Shown here: piece after piece, positions 45,903-54,871 of the stretch
How the letters are laid out: each line of letters starts with the position of its first letter
Position numbering within the stretch: position 1 is the first letter of the stretch
NCBI GenBank assembly: GCA_002082585.1
Contig: CP020563.1
Location: 7,372,001-7,436,000, forward strand
Length of the DNA: 64,000 bases
Reading direction: 5' to 3'
From: Kitasatospora albolonga
GTDB taxonomy: Bacteria; Actinomycetota; Actinomycetes; Streptomycetales; Streptomycetaceae
Translations under genes and position numbers: made by a program
Notes under the pieces: model-generated
Databases searched by the model: none
What the model was told of the DNA's origin: nothing
Seen by the model: the letters and a program-made list of their open reading frames with translations, nothing else

Positions 45903-46838
45903 TCAGCCCACCAGGGCGGCCGCCGCCCGCGCGCAGCCCCAGGCCACGGTCACGCCCGCGCCGCCGTGCCCGTAGTTGTGCACCAGCAGACCGCCGCCCG
46001 GCAGGGCCTCCGCCCCGATCCGCACCCCGCCCTCCCGCACCGGCCGCAGCCCCACCCGGTGCCCCAGCACCCGGGCGCCCGCGATCTCCGGCCGGACCCG
46101 CGCACACCGCGCCACGATCTCCCGGGCCGTCACCGGGTCGGGCTCCCGGCGCTCGTCGTCCGCCTCGGCCGTACCGCCCAACACCAGACCGCCCGGCTGC
46201 GGGAAGAAGTACGTCGTCGCGGCCGACGCCGAGTCCGCCTCGGTGAACCACTCCTCGACGCCCGGGTTCTCCACCACGACCAGCTGCCCCCGCACCGCCC
46301 GCACCCCCGCGTCCGGCACCAGCTCGCGCGCCCCGAGCCCCGTGCAGTTCACCACCACCGGGCTCCGCTCCGCCGCCTCCCCGAACCCGGCCGCCGCCCG
46401 CCGCTCCACCGCACCGCCCGCCGCCACCAGCCGCCGCTCCAGCCAGGCCAGGTGCACCGGCATGTCCAGCAGCGGCAGCACCACCCGCAGCCCCTCGGCC
46501 ACCTCCACCGCCCCCTTCAGCTCCGCCGCCCAGGGCCCCAGCGCCGCGAACCGCTCACCGGAGTGCACCCCCGCCACCAGCCGTACGCCGGTCTCCCCGG
46601 GCCCGGCCGCCGCCAGCTCCTCGTACACGGCAAGGGTCTCCAACGACCAGGCGCCGACGCGCTCGGCCGGCTCGATCCGGTACGGCCACCACAACGCGCC
46701 CGCCACCGCCGAGGTCGTCGCCCCGGCCGGATCGCGCGACCAGACCCGCACCCGCAGCCCGCGCTCCGCCAGCGTCACGGCGGTGGTGAGGCCGATGACC
46801 CCACCACCCACCACGATCGCATCCGCCTCCTGAGCCAC
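45903..46838 (-). CDS. D-amino-acid oxidase-family FAD enzyme
   Basis: 311 aa from GTG 46838 with GGAGG 5 nt upstream; a GTG at 46850 is possible. The FAD motif is AIVVGGGVIGLTTAVTLAERG and the C-terminal DAAO signature is VHNYGHGGAGVTVAWG. Substrate-binding Arg context LRPVREGGVRIG and the Tyr of TTYFFPQPGGLVLGGT match D-amino-acid oxidases, which deaminate neutral D-amino acids to 2-oxo acids and H2O2. Single-gene unit, divergent from the glucanase gene. Confidence 0.9.
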   Translation of the reverse strand: MAQEADAIVVGGGVIGLTTAVTLAERGLRVRVWSRDPAGATTSAVAGALWWPYRIEPAERVGAWSLETLAVYEELAAAGPGETGVRLVAGVHSGERFAALGPWAAELKGAVEVAEGLRVVLPLLDMPVHLAWLERRLVAAGGAVERRAAAGFGEAAERSPVVVNCTGLGARELVPDAGVRAVRGQLVVVENPGVEEWFTEADSASAATTYFFPQPGGLVLGGTAEADDERREPDPVTAREIVARCARVRPEIAGARVLGHRVGLRPVREGGVRIGAEALPGGGLLVHNYGHGGAGVTVAWGCARAAAALVG

Positions 46839-46979
46839 TTCCGCCTCCACTGTGCCGACCGTCCTCTCGCTGCACGGACGCTAACGGAATCCGGAATCCC
46901 GGGGCCAGGGCGCGGTGGCAGGCACGGGACGGGTTCGAGGAGTTTCCGGCAGGCTCGTTGACAGTTGTTGGCGGCGGCG

Positions 46980-47005
46980 GGATTCTGAGAGCGCTCTCAG
47001 AATCC
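46980..47005. promoter_or_regulatory. 26-bp perfect palindrome (LacI-type operator) upstream of GH64 gene
   Basis: GGATTCTGAGAGC / GCTCTCAGAATCC, contiguous with no central gap. The core GAGAGCGCTCTC resembles LacI-family operators of Streptomyces such as the CebR site TGGGAGCGCTCCCA. It is 75 bp upstream of the glucanase start, so sugar-responsive repression is likely. Confidence 0.75.
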
Positions 47006-47079
47006 AGGTGATGTACCCCAGCTCCATCCCCGGATTTCCCCGTTCCACCCACGGATTTCACCCGATGAGGAGGACGAGC

Positions 47080-48276
47080 ATGCCCGCTCCATGGAGAGGT
47101 CTCGCTTCGCTGACCGCCGCGCTGGCCCTGGCCCTCGGTCTGACCACCGGCCCCGGCGCGACGCCCGCCGAGGCCGCGGTGCCCGCCACCATCCCGCTGA
47201 CCATCAAGAACGACTCGGGACGCGCCGACCAGATCTACATCTACAACCTCGGAACGCAGCTCTCCACCGGCCGTCAGGGCTGGGCCGACGCGAACGGCAC
47301 GTTCCACCCCTGGCCGGCCGGGGGCAACCCGCCCACCCCGGCGCCGGACGCCTCGATCGTGGGGCCGCGCAACGGGCAGTCGGTGACGATCCGGATGCCG
47401 AAGTTCTCCGGCCGCGTCTACTTCTCGTACGGTCAGAAGCTCGTCTTCAAGGTCACCACCGGTGGCCTCGTCCAGCCCGCGGTCCAGAACCCGAGCGACC
47501 CGAACAGGAACATCCTGTTCAACTGGACCGAGTACACGCTCAACGACGCGGGCCTGTGGATCAACAGCACCCAGGTCGATATGTTCTCCGCCCCGTACGC
47601 CGTCGGAGTCAAGACGCCCAGCGGCTCGGTCAAGAACACCGGCCGGCTCAAGGCGGGCGGCTACAACGCCGTTCTCAACGGGCTCAGGAACCAGCCCGGC
47701 GGATGGTCCAACCTCATCCAGACCCGGCCCGACGGCACGGTCGTACGCGCCCTGTCCCCGGGGCACGGCGTCGGTGCCGGTGCCCTGCCGACGGGCATCA
47801 TGAACGACTACATCAACCGGGTCTGGAGCCGCTACAGCAGCTCCGTCCTCACCGTGACCCCCTTCGCGCACGAGCCGAACACCAAGTACTACGGCCGGGT
47901 CTCCGGGAACGTCATGAACTTCACCAACGGCGCGGGCGCCGTCGTGACCTCGTTCCAGAAGCCGGACTCCGACAGCGTCTTCGGCTGCTACAAGCACCTG
48001 GACGCCCCCAACGACCATGTACGCGGCCCGATCTCCCGCACCCTGTGCGCGGGCTTCAACCGCTCCACCCTGCTGAACGGCACGAACCACCCCGACAACA
48101 ACGCGGCGAACTTCTACCGGGACTCCGTGACCAACCACTACTCCCGCCTCATCCACGCGCAGATGGTGGACGGCAAGGCGTACGGCTTCGCCTTCGACGA
48201 CGTCGGCGCGCATGAGTCGCTGGTCCACGACGGCAACCCGCAGGAGGCGTTCATCACGCTCGACCGGTTCAGCTGA
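47080..48276 (+). CDS. Secreted glycoside hydrolase family 64 (endo-beta-1,3-glucanase)
   Basis: 398 aa from ATG 47080 with GAGGAG upstream; an ATG 15 nt earlier is less well spaced. Signal peptide 1-33 (LASLTAALALALGLTTG...AEA). The mature protein starts VPATIPLTIKNDSGRADQIY, the thaumatin-like barrel typical of GH64 laminaripentaose-producing glucanases, with GRVYFSYGQKLVFKVT and ALSPGHGVGAGALP. No carbohydrate-binding module is fused. It degrades fungal or algal beta-1,3-glucan outside the cell. Likely induced through the 26-bp operator; ends at an 18-bp hairpin terminator. Confidence 0.92.
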   Translation: MPAPWRGLASLTAALALALGLTTGPGATPAEAAVPATIPLTIKNDSGRADQIYIYNLGTQLSTGRQGWADANGTFHPWPAGGNPPTPAPDASIVGPRNGQSVTIRMPKFSGRVYFSYGQKLVFKVTTGGLVQPAVQNPSDPNRNILFNWTEYTLNDAGLWINSTQVDMFSAPYAVGVKTPSGSVKNTGRLKAGGYNAVLNGLRNQPGGWSNLIQTRPDGTVVRALSPGHGVGAGALPTGIMNDYINRVWSRYSSSVLTVTPFAHEPNTKYYGRVSGNVMNFTNGAGAVVTSFQKPDSDSVFGCYKHLDAPNDHVRGPISRTLCAGFNRSTLLNGTNHPDNNAANFYRDSVTNHYSRLIHAQMVDGKAYGFAFDDVGAHESLVHDGNPQEAFITLDRFS

Positions 48277-48287
48277 CCCCCGCTCCG

Positions 48288-48331
48288 GGGCGGGTGGTGT
48301 GACACGTCCGGCTGTGTCACACCACCCGCCC
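48288..48331 (+). terminator. Hairpin terminator after GH64
   Basis: Perfect 18-bp inverted repeat GGGCGGGTGGTGTGACAC / GTGTCACACCACCCGCCC with loop GTCCGGCT, 12 bp past the stop. Confidence 0.85.
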
Positions 48332-48406
48332 AAGAGATGGTCAAGGTGTGACCAAGGCATGCCAGGTGCCAACTCGCGGCGCCGGTAAGGGGGTTAGCGT
48401 CCGCTC

Positions 48407-49141
48407 GTGAACCTCGCCCGATCTGCCCGGACGGCGCCGACCACGCGCCGCACCCTTCTCCGTGCCTCCGCCGCCACCGCGGCGGCCGGTGTACTCGCCG
48501 CCGGGTCCTCGCCCGTGGGCGCCACCACGCGAGCGCCCGCCGCACCCCTGGCGAGACCCACGACCCCCGGCGCGGCGCTGAAGGAACTCGCCGCCGGAAA
48601 CCGCCGCTGGCGCACGCTGCGCCAGCGCCATCCCCACGAGGCCGTCGCGGTGCGCCGCGCGCTGGTGTCCGGCCAGTCGCCCTTCGCGCTGATACTCGGC
48701 TGCATCGACTCCCGCGTCCCGCCGGAGCTGGTCTTCGACCAGGGGCTCGGTGATCTCATGACCGTCCGCTCGGCCGGTGAGGTGCTGGACGAGGCGGTGC
48801 TCGGCAGCATCGCCTACGGCGTCCTCGAACTGGGCATCCCGCTGGTCGTGGTCCTGGGCCACCAGTCGTGCGGCGCGGTCGCCGCCGCCGTACACGCGGA
48901 GGAGACGGGGGAGCACCTGCCCGCGCACATCCAGTACGTCGCCGACCAGATCAGGCCCGCGATCGACCACGCCCACCATGGTGCCGCCCGGGTGGACGCC
49001 ACGGTCAGCGCCCAGGTCCGGCTGGTCCGGAACCGGCTGGCGCGCGAGGCCGACCTCGCGGCGAAGGTGGCCGCCGGAAAGCTGGCGGTGGTGGGCGCGC
49101 GGTACGAACTGAACACCCAGCTGGTCCACCGCATCGACTGA
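48407..49141 (+). CDS. Exported beta-class carbonic anhydrase
   Basis: 244 aa from GTG 48407; TAGCGT at 48395-48400 lies 6 nt upstream (leaderless type). The N-terminus APTTRRTLLRASAATAAAG is a twin-arginine signal, so the folded zinc enzyme is exported. Zinc ligands Cys99 and Asp101 (GCIDSR), His152 and Cys155 (GHQSC) are all present. It interconverts CO2 and bicarbonate outside the membrane. Export of a beta-carbonic anhydrase by Tat is uncommon but known in actinomycetes. Confidence 0.93.
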   Translation: MNLARSARTAPTTRRTLLRASAATAAAGVLAAGSSPVGATTRAPAAPLARPTTPGAALKELAAGNRRWRTLRQRHPHEAVAVRRALVSGQSPFALILGCIDSRVPPELVFDQGLGDLMTVRSAGEVLDEAVLGSIAYGVLELGIPLVVVLGHQSCGAVAAAVHAEETGEHLPAHIQYVADQIRPAIDHAHHGAARVDATVSAQVRLVRNRLAREADLAAKVAAGKLAVVGARYELNTQLVHRID

Positions 49142-49440
49142 CGGCCGGTCGTCGGGCGAGCGGCTGCCGCTGCCCGGCTCGGCCGGGAGCGGACCCGCAG
49201 CCGCCCGGCGCGGCCAGGCCCGGGACCGGGCTGCCACCGTCCGGCACGGCCGGCACAGGACCTGGACACGGCCGGGCGGCACCGGACGGCCGGGCGAGCC
49301 GCCTCCGCCCGGCCCGGCTGGGCGGCGATGACCGCGCGCCCGGCCCGGGCCGCGTCCCGGTGGCCGCGCGCCCGTGGCCGGGCAGCGCCCGCACCGCCCG
49401 GCGTGGACACGGGGACGCGGCCATTAGAATCGGCCCCCTG
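49142..49440. other. Gene-free GC-rich interval with a candidate promoter
   Basis: About 300 bp of low-complexity CCGGC/GGCCGGGC-type sequence, with no supported ORF. Near its right end TGGACA (49404-49409) and the ideal Streptomyces -10 TAGAAT (49425-49430) precede the ABC-F ATG by 10 nt, so that transcript has almost no leader. Confidence 0.5.
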
Positions 49441-51078
49441 ATGACTGCCACCCTCGTCGCCAAGGACCTCGCCGCCGGACACGGTGACCGCACCCTCTTC
49501 GCCGGACTCGACCTCGTCGTCGCGCCCGGGGACGTGATCGGTCTCGTCGGAGTCAACGGCGCCGGAAAATCCTCCCTGCTCCGCCTGCTCGCCGGGCTCG
49601 ACCGCCCCGAGGAGGGCGAGCTGCGGCTCTCCCCGCCCACCGCCACCGTCGGCCACCTCCCGCAGGAGCCCGAGCGGCGCGAGGGCGAGACCGTGGCCGC
49701 GTTCCTGGCCCGCCGCACCGGGGTCGCCGACGCCCAGCGCGCCATGGACGAGGCGACGGAGGGCCTGGTCTCCGGGGTACCCGGCGCGGACGACGCGTAC
49801 TCCGAGACCCTGGAGCGGTGGCTCGCCCTCGGCGGCGCCGACCTGGAGGAGCGGGCCGCGCAGGTTGCCGCCGAGCTGGGGCTCACCGTCAGCCTGGAGC
49901 TGCCGATGACGGCTCTCTCCGGCGGCCAGGCGGCGCGCGCCGGACTCGCCTCCCTCCTTCTCTCCCGCTATGACGTCTTCCTGCTGGACGAGCCCACCAA
50001 CGACCTGGACCTCGACGGCCTGGAGCGCCTGGAGCGCTTCGTCTCGGGGCTGCGCGCAGGCACCGTCGTCATCAGCCACGACCGCGAGTTCCTGATGCGC
50101 ACGGTCACCAAGGTGCTCGAACTCGACCTCGCCCAGCAGCAGATCAACCTGTACGGCGGTGGGTACGGGGCCTATCTGGAGGAGCGTGAGACCGCCCGTC
50201 GGCACGCCCGCGAGGGGTACGAGGAGTACGCGGACAAGAAGGCCGCCCTCGAAGCGCGCGGCCATATGCAGCGCTCCTGGATGGACAAGGGCGTCAAGAA
50301 CGCCCGCCGCAAGGCCACCGACGGCGACAAGCTCGGCCGCAACGCCCGCAGCGAGGCGAGCGAGAAGCAGGCGGCGAAGGCCCGGCAGACCCAGCGCATG
50401 ATCGAGCGCCTCGATGTCGTCGAGGAGCCGCGCAAGGAGTGGGAGCTGCGGATGGAGATCGCCACCGCCCCGCGCTCCGGCTCGGTCGTGGCGACCCTCC
50501 GCGAGGCCCAAGTGGTGCGCGGTGACTTCTCGTTCGGCCCCGCCTCGCTCCAGATCGACTGGGCCGACCGGGTCGCCATCACCGGCGCCAACGGGGCGGG
50601 CAAGTCCACCCTGCTCGCCGCCCTGCTGGAGCGGCTCCCGCTCGACTCCGGCCACGCCGCGCTCGGTTCGGGCGTCGTGGTCGGCGAGGTCGACCAGGCC
50701 CGGAAGCTCTTCCTCGGCTCCCAGTCGCTGCTGGAGGCGTTCTGCGCCGCCGTGCCCGACGAGGAACCCGCCGAAGTCCGCACCCTGCTCGCCAAGTTCG
50801 GGCTCAAGGCCGACCATGTGATGCGCCCGGCCACCAGCCTCTCGCCGGGCGAACGCACCCGCGCCGCCCTCGCCCTGCTCCAGGGCCGGGGCGTCAACCT
50901 CCTGGTGCTCGACGAGCCGACGAACCATCTGGACCTGCCCGCCATCGAGCAGCTGGAAGCGGCCCTGGAGAGCTACACGGGCACCCTGCTGCTGGTCACC
51001 CACGACCGGCGGATGCTCGAAGCGGTCCGCACCACGCGCCGCATCGAAGTGGCGGACGGCCAGGTCAAGGAAGTCTGA
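49441..51078 (+). CDS. ABC-F family ATPase (EttA/Uup-like)
   Basis: 545 aa with two ABC cassettes and no TM: Walker A GLVGVNGAGKSSLLRL and ITGANGAGKSTLLAAL; signatures ALSGGQAARAGLASL and SLSPGERTRAALALL; Walker B VFLLDEPTNDLDL and LLVLDEPTNHLDL. The linker of about 75 residues is rich in Lys/Arg (DKGVKNARRKATDGDKLGR), typical of ribosome-binding P-site-tRNA motifs. A cytosolic translation factor or resistance protein; it differs from the other ABC-F at 20.5-22.1 kb in signature and linker, so the two are not a recent duplicate. Confidence 0.9.
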   Translation: MTATLVAKDLAAGHGDRTLFAGLDLVVAPGDVIGLVGVNGAGKSSLLRLLAGLDRPEEGELRLSPPTATVGHLPQEPERREGETVAAFLARRTGVADAQRAMDEATEGLVSGVPGADDAYSETLERWLALGGADLEERAAQVAAELGLTVSLELPMTALSGGQAARAGLASLLLSRYDVFLLDEPTNDLDLDGLERLERFVSGLRAGTVVISHDREFLMRTVTKVLELDLAQQQINLYGGGYGAYLEERETARRHAREGYEEYADKKAALEARGHMQRSWMDKGVKNARRKATDGDKLGRNARSEASEKQAAKARQTQRMIERLDVVEEPRKEWELRMEIATAPRSGSVVATLREAQVVRGDFSFGPASLQIDWADRVAITGANGAGKSTLLAALLERLPLDSGHAALGSGVVVGEVDQARKLFLGSQSLLEAFCAAVPDEEPAEVRTLLAKFGLKADHVMRPATSLSPGERTRAALALLQGRGVNLLVLDEPTNHLDLPAIEQLEAALESYTGTLLLVTHDRRMLEAVRTTRRIEVADGQVKEV

Positions 51079-51094
51079 GCACGGTTACGGGGAC

Positions 51095-51132
51095 CGGGAG
51101 GGGCGGACCGTCCACACGGCCCGCCCCTCCCG
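51095..51132. terminator. Convergent hairpin between ABC-F and tex
   Basis: 12-bp inverted repeat CGGGAGGGGCGG / CCGCCCCTCCCG whose loop holds a second short stem CCGT/ACGG. Located between two convergent stop codons. Confidence 0.7.
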
Positions 51133-51147
51133 AGAGCCCACCGGAGC

Positions 51148-53595
51148 TCAGCGACCCCGGCCGCCACCGCCCTGCTTCGGGTCGGACGTCAGCCCGGCCC
51201 GCCGCAGCGCATCGGCCATCGCGCTGTTCGCCGGAGCCGGAGCACCCTGACCCTGCCGGGAGCCACCGCCGCCACCGCCGCGCCGGTCCCGGCCGCCGCC
51301 CTGACGGCCCTGGCCGCCGCCGGACCCCTGACCGCCCTGCCCCTGCCGCTGCTTCGGCGGCCGGGCGCCCCGATCGCCGCGCCCCTGACCACCGCCGGAG
51401 CCGCCGCCCGCGCCCGGCTCGTCGTCCAGCCGCAGCGACAGCGAGATCCGCTTGCGCGGGATGTCCACGTCCATGACCTTGACCTTCACGATGTCCCCGG
51501 GCTTCACGACCTCGCGCGGGTCCTTCACGAACGTCTTCGACAGCGCCGACACATGCACCAGGCCGTCCTGGTGGACACCGATGTCGACAAACGCGCCGAA
51601 CGCCGCCACATTCGTCACGACGCCCTCCAGCACCATGCCGGACTCCAGGTCGCCGAGCTTCTCGACGCCCTCCTTGAAGGTCGCCGTGCGGAAGGCGGGC
51701 CGGGGGTCGCGCCCCGGCTTCTCCAGCTCCTTCAGGATGTCCGTCACGGTCGGCAGACCGAACGTGTCGTCCACGAAGTCCGCCGCGCGCAGCGACCGCA
51801 GGGTGTCCGTGCTGCCGATCAGCGCGGCGACCTCGCCGCCCGTCGTCTTCGCCATCGCCCGCACCACGGGGTAAGCCTCCGGGTGCACGCTGGAACCGTC
51901 CAGCGGATCGTCGCCGCCCCGGATGCGGAGGAAGCCCGCGCACTGCTCGTACGCCTTCGGGCCGAGCCGGGCCACGTCCTTGAGCGCCTTGCGGGAGCGG
52001 AAGGGGCCGTTGGTGTCACGGTGCGCGACGATGTTCTCGGCGAGCCCGGAGCTGATCCCGGAGACCCGTGAAAGCAGCGGTGCGGAGGCGGTGTTGACGT
52101 CCACACCGACGCCGTTCACACAGTCCTCGACAACCGCGTCCAGCGAGCGCGAGAGCTTCACCTCGGACAGGTCGTGCTGGTACTGGCCGACGCCGATCGA
52201 CTTCGGGTCGATCTTCACCAGCTCGGCCAGCGGGTCCTGGAGCCGCCGCGCGATCGAGACCGCGCCGCGCAACGACACGTCCATGTCGGGGAGTTCCTGC
52301 GAGGCGAAGGCCGAGGCGGAGTACACCGAGGCGCCCGCCTCCGAGACCATCACCTTGGTGAGCTTCAACTCCGGGTGCTTGTCGATCAGTTCACCGGCGA
52401 GCTTGTCCGTCTCGCGGGACGCCGTACCGTTGCCGATCGCGATCAGGTCGACCGCGTGCTCCTTCGCGAGGCGGGCGAGGGTCGCCAGCGCCTGGTCCCA
52501 CTTGTTGGCGGGCACATGCGGGTGGATCACCTCGGTGGCCACCACCTTGCCGGTGGCGTCGACGACCGCGACCTTCACCCCCGTACGGAAACCGGGGTCC
52601 AGGCCCAGCGTGGCCCGCGTCCCGGCCGGGGCGGCGAGCAGCAGATCGCGCAGGTTCGACGCGAAGACCCGTACCGCCTCGTCCTCCGCCGCCGTGCGCA
52701 GCCGCAGCCGCAGGTCGATGCCCAGGTGCACCTGGATACGGGTCCGCCAGGCCCAACGCACCGTGTCACCCAGCCACTTGTCGGCCGGGCGGCCCCGGTC
52801 CGCGACGCCGAAGCGGCGGGCGATCATGTTCTCGTACGCGGACGGGCCCGGCTGCCCGGCGGCCTCGGGCTCCTCCGGCTCCAGGACCAGATCGAGCACG
52901 TTCTCCTTCTCGCCGCGCAGCATCGCGAGCACCCGGTGCGAGGGCAGCGCGGTGAACGGCTCCGCGAAGTCGAAGTAGTCGGCGAACTTGGCGCCCGCCT
53001 CCTCCTGCCCCTCGCGCACCTTCGCCGCCAGCCGCCCCCGGGTCCACATGCGCTCGCGCAGCTCACCCGTCAGGTCCGCGTCCTCGGAGAACCGCTCGGT
53101 GAGGATCGCCCGCGCGCCCTCCAGGGCCGCCGCCGCGTCCGCCACGCCCTTGTCGCCGTCCACGAACGCGGCAGCGGCGGCGAGCGGATCGACCGACGGG
53201 TCCCCGAGCAGGCCGTCCGCCAGCGGTTCGAGCCCCGCCTCCCGGGCGATCTGGGCCTTCGTCCGCCGCTTCGGCTTGAACGGCAGATAGATGTCCTCCA
53301 GGCGCGCCTTGGTCTCGGCACCCCGGATCGCGGCCTCCAGCGCGGCGTCGAGCTTGCCCTGTTCGCGTACGGACTCGAGGATCGACGTCCGCCGCTCCTC
53401 CAGCTCCCGCAGATACCGCAGCCGCTCCTCCAGCGTGCGCAGCTGCGCGTCGTCGAGCGATTCGGTCGCCTCCTTGCGGTAGCGCGCGATGAACGGCACG
53501 GTGGACCCGCCGTCGAGCAGCTCGACGGCCGCCCTGACCTGTCGCTCACGTACGCCGAGCTCCTCGGCGATCCTGCCTTCGATGGACGTCGTCAC
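51148..53595 (-). CDS. tex: Tex-family RNA-binding transcription factor
   Basis: 815 aa from GTG 53595 (TTSIEGRIAEELGVRERQV); the frame extends to 53739 but without family similarity. Order: Tex N-terminal helical domain, RNase-H-like YqgF domain (TLGLDPGFRTGVKVAVVDA), helix-hairpin-helix (LLSRVSGISSGLAENIVAHR), and S1 domain (GMVLEGVVTNVAAFGAFVDI). The last ~90 residues form an unusual Gly/Arg/Gln-rich tail (QGRGDRGARPPKQRQGQGG and so on), longer than in E. coli or Bordetella Tex. The protein binds RNA and acts with RNA polymerase. Confidence 0.95.
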   Translation of the reverse strand: MTTSIEGRIAEELGVRERQVRAAVELLDGGSTVPFIARYRKEATESLDDAQLRTLEERLRYLRELEERRTSILESVREQGKLDAALEAAIRGAETKARLEDIYLPFKPKRRTKAQIAREAGLEPLADGLLGDPSVDPLAAAAAFVDGDKGVADAAAALEGARAILTERFSEDADLTGELRERMWTRGRLAAKVREGQEEAGAKFADYFDFAEPFTALPSHRVLAMLRGEKENVLDLVLEPEEPEAAGQPGPSAYENMIARRFGVADRGRPADKWLGDTVRWAWRTRIQVHLGIDLRLRLRTAAEDEAVRVFASNLRDLLLAAPAGTRATLGLDPGFRTGVKVAVVDATGKVVATEVIHPHVPANKWDQALATLARLAKEHAVDLIAIGNGTASRETDKLAGELIDKHPELKLTKVMVSEAGASVYSASAFASQELPDMDVSLRGAVSIARRLQDPLAELVKIDPKSIGVGQYQHDLSEVKLSRSLDAVVEDCVNGVGVDVNTASAPLLSRVSGISSGLAENIVAHRDTNGPFRSRKALKDVARLGPKAYEQCAGFLRIRGGDDPLDGSSVHPEAYPVVRAMAKTTGGEVAALIGSTDTLRSLRAADFVDDTFGLPTVTDILKELEKPGRDPRPAFRTATFKEGVEKLGDLESGMVLEGVVTNVAAFGAFVDIGVHQDGLVHVSALSKTFVKDPREVVKPGDIVKVKVMDVDIPRKRISLSLRLDDEPGAGGGSGGGQGRGDRGARPPKQRQGQGGQGSGGGQGRQGGGRDRRGGGGGGSRQGQGAPAPANSAMADALRRAGLTSDPKQGGGGRGR

Positions 53596-53790
53596 GGTTC
53601 TTCCCGACTCGCCTTCTCGTACTGGCTGTGCTGGCCGTGCTCGCGGTGCGGTGAGCACGTTCTTACCGGGGGTGGTGATCCCCTTCGCCTGCATTGTGCC
53701 GGGTGGCCGGGGCCGATGTCGCCCGGCCTCGGCGAACACGCCCGGAGCCCCCGGTGCGGCGCGCTGGGGGCTCCGGTGCGGCGGCGGGGG

Positions 53791-54657
53791 TCAGCGCCCG
53801 GTCGCCCAGGCCGGGAACGCGCCCGCCGAGGCCGCCGCGAACAGGAAGCCGCGCGCCAGCTCGGTGAGCCGCTCCACGCCGTCCGCGCCCAGGTGCTCGT
53901 ACGGGGCCCGGTCCATCCGGTCCGTGGCCTCCTCCACCTCCGCGCGCAGCGCCGTCCCCGCACCGGTCAGCGCCAGTTCCTCGCCCGCCGCCAGCAGACC
54001 GCGCTCCCGCAGCCGCTCGGAGCCCGCCTCCCAGTCGGTGCGGCGCCAGCCCCGCGAGGAGAGGAGCCAGCGGATCGCCATGCCCTTGCCGGTGGCGGTG
54101 TGGCTGACGAGTGACTCCAGCGGGTCCAGACCGGCGGCGAGCAGCGCGGCGAGGTGCGCGTCGCCCCGGTGTTCGCGCAGCAGCGTCGCCGCGTGCCAGA
54201 ACGCCAGGTGCGGTTCATCGGGCACCGGCAGTTCGGCGTGGGCGGCGTAGAGCGGCCGGGCGTGCGGGGTGCAGGCTTCGGTGGCGCGCAGCGCGAGCCG
54301 GGCCGCCTCCGCCATCTCCTCGGAGGCGACGGCCTCCTCGCCGAGCAGCCGCCGCAGTGTCGCGTCCGCCGCCCGCCACCGGGCTTCGAGCACCTGCTCG
54401 GGCGTGGCCACGGACCAGACGGCGGGCACGTGCCGCGCCACCAGGGCGGGGTTGAAGTTGTAGAACGTGGCGGTGACGGTGCCCGCCCCCACCGCCCCGA
54501 AGGCGGCGGCACGGGTGGCGAAGTAGACGGCGCTCGGGTCGTCGAGGCCGAGCTTGCCCATCTCGGCTCCCAGGTCGGGGGAGAAGAAGAGGCACGAGTG
54601 CAGCGGGTTGACGGCGTTGTGACAGCGGCGTTCCGCGCGGGCCGGGAGAGTACTCAT
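53791..54657 (-). CDS. SCO6745-family (SalK-like) protein
   Basis: 288 aa from ATG 54657; TAACGT (54664-54669) lies 6 nt upstream, indicating a leaderless start. Family landmarks: N-terminal NAVNPLHSCLFFSPDLGAEM, YFATRAAAFGAVGAGTVTATFYNFNP, and a C-terminal winged-helix-like part (SSRGWRRTDWEAGSERLRERGLL). The name comes from the S. coelicolor representative; its biochemical function is not established, though the C-terminal part looks like a MarR-type DNA-binding fold. Monocistronic. Confidence 0.8.
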   Translation of the reverse strand: MSTLPARAERRCHNAVNPLHSCLFFSPDLGAEMGKLGLDDPSAVYFATRAAAFGAVGAGTVTATFYNFNPALVARHVPAVWSVATPEQVLEARWRAADATLRRLLGEEAVASEEMAEAARLALRATEACTPHARPLYAAHAELPVPDEPHLAFWHAATLLREHRGDAHLAALLAAGLDPLESLVSHTATGKGMAIRWLLSSRGWRRTDWEAGSERLRERGLLAAGEELALTGAGTALRAEVEEATDRMDRAPYEHLGADGVERLTELARGFLFAAASAGAFPAWATGR

Positions 54658-54669
54658 ACCCGCACGTTA

Positions 54670-54860
54670 CCGACTGGTCGGTACGGCGAGAACCCCGGGG
54701 ACCGGGACCGTGACCGGAACCGCGACAGACCCGGCGCCCGCGACCGGCCCGGTGACCGTGACTGTGACCGGAACCGCGACGGCCCCGGCGACCGCTACCG
54801 GTCCGGCGACCGCGACAGCCCCGGCGCCCGTGCCCGGCCCGGCGCGCACCGGAATGCGAA
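54670..54860. repeat. GACCG/CGGCG-rich low-complexity repeat tract
   Basis: The interval between two minus-strand genes is built of degenerate 6-12 bp units such as GACCGGAACCGCGAC and CCGGCGCCCG (for example 54711-54727 against 54767-54784). Both strands give repetitive peptides (TVTVTG, DRDRNRD), so it is not read as a gene. Confidence 0.65.
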
Positions 54861-54871
54861 GCGCCCCGACG

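Noticed and set aside
20513..51078. The two ABC-F genes as a duplicated pair
   Set aside because: Their signature motifs, linkers and Walker sequences differ too much for a recent duplication.
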